DNA of 6,946 nt from Gammaproteobacteria bacterium (GTDB taxonomy: Bacteria > Pseudomonadota > Gammaproteobacteria > Steroidobacterales > Rariloculaceae): positions 1-6,946 of the forward strand of contig JAFGNC010000304.1 in NCBI GenBank assembly GCA_016927175.1. Direction: 5' to 3'. The notes beneath the pieces were generated by a model. That model had not been told where the DNA came from. It made no database searches and saw nothing but the letters and a program-made list of their open reading frames with translations. Positions 6,524 to 6,946 of this stretch are shown here, one piece after another. Every line of letters starts with the position of its first letter. Within the stretch, counting starts at the first letter, position 1. The position numbers were made by a program, and so were the translations under genes.

Positions 6524-6946
6524 ATGCGCCTCTTCGATCCCGAGGCGGTCGCCGTCTACCGGCGGCTGCTCCGCTATCTTTATCCGCACTGGCGGATCGT
6601 CGCGGCATCGCTGCTCGCGACGATCGCCCATGCGGCCGCGAACGCGGGCCCGGCGCTGCTGATGGACGGCGTCATCGCCCGTCTCGAGAATCCGGACGCG
6701 TACGACGGGCCGGCGTGGCTGATTCCGCTGCTGGTCGTGGTCGTGTTCAGCGTGCGCAGCACGACGAACTTCCTGACGGTTTACGGCCTGAACTGGACGG
6801 GGCGCTCCGTGATACGCGACCTGCGCAGGCAGCTGTTCGACCATTACCTCGCGATGCCGTCGAGCGCGCTGGATCAGACTTCCTCCGGCGTGCTGATCTC
6901 GAAACTGACGTACAACACGGAGCAGGTGGCCGAGGCGATCTCGAAC
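6524..6946 (+). CDS. msbA: MsbA, lipid A export ABC transporter (permease-ATPase fusion), 3' end missing
   Basis: MsbA is a homodimeric half-transporter that flips core-lipid A across the inner membrane before LPS transport to the surface. Only the first 141 codons are in the window, and the frame runs off the right edge without a stop. The visible part is the beginning of the type-1 exporter membrane domain: an amphipathic start (VYRRLLRYLYPHW), helix 1 at about residues 24-47, helix 2 at about 64-88, then the MsbA-like segment GRSVIRDLRRQLFDHYLAMP (93-112) and SSGVLISKLTYNTEQVAEA (120-138), matching the family's SSG-x-L-x-S-(K/R)-(L/I)-TY-(N/D)-x-EQV pattern. The ATP-binding domain lies beyond the edge, so the family call rests on the N-terminal third; another lipid exporter of the type is possible but unlikely. 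exbBD directly upstream fits the known comEC-exbB-exbD-msbA gene order of some Gammaproteobacteria, where lpxK often follows. Confidence 0.9.
   Translation, partial: MRLFDPEAVAVYRRLLRYLYPHWRIVAASLLATIAHAAANAGPALLMDGVIARLENPDAYDGPAWLIPLLVVVVFSVRSTTNFLTVYGLNWTGRSVIRDLRRQLFDHYLAMPSSALDQTSSGVLISKLTYNTEQVAEAISN

Overview
The window is a dense, one-strand (+) stretch of a GC-rich Gram-negative chromosome. Seven protein-coding genes were found, two of them cut by the window edges, and nothing supports a mobile element, CRISPR array or RNA gene. The gene set and order (two LolC/LolE-type permeases, LolD, ComEC/Rec2, ExbB, ExbD, MsbA) is the envelope-biogenesis and competence neighbourhood familiar from high-GC Gammaproteobacteria, such as Xanthomonas- and Pseudomonas-like lineages. 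The gammaproteobacterial placement is inferred from remembered gene order and protein character, not from a search.

Bases 1-2969 encode the lipoprotein-releasing ABC transporter. They hold the C-terminal 337 codons of one LolC/LolE-family permease, a complete second permease (415 aa) 10 bases later, and the ATPase LolD (234 aa), whose start overlaps the second permease by 8 bases. The order is permease-permease-ATPase, unlike the lolC-lolD-lolE order of E. coli. The periplasmic hook typical of LolC is visible only in the second permease, so the second gene looks like the LolC-type (LolA-docking) subunit and the first the LolE-type subunit.

Bases 2970-5356 hold comEC/rec2, the inner-membrane DNA-uptake channel with an apparently intact C-terminal metallo-beta-lactamase domain. 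The lolD/comEC junction carries an imperfect 24-bp tandem duplication with a strong GC hairpin. The true comEC start is uncertain, because the ATG at 3041 falls inside what looks like the first membrane helix.

Bases 5357-5425 are the longest gap after a gene with an unambiguous end and contain a plausible sigma-70 -10 element. This gap leads into exbB and exbD (35-base overlap), a proton-driven motor pair without tonB here, then the first 141 codons of msbA, the lipid A flippase.

Together the genes export outer-membrane building blocks (lipoproteins by Lol, lipid A by MsbA), energise the envelope (ExbBD) and import DNA (ComEC). I see no convincing previously undescribed system. The points worth a second look are the lolD/comEC junction, the Lol subunit assignment, the dual-coding lolD start, the orphan ExbBD pair and a perfect palindrome inside comEC.
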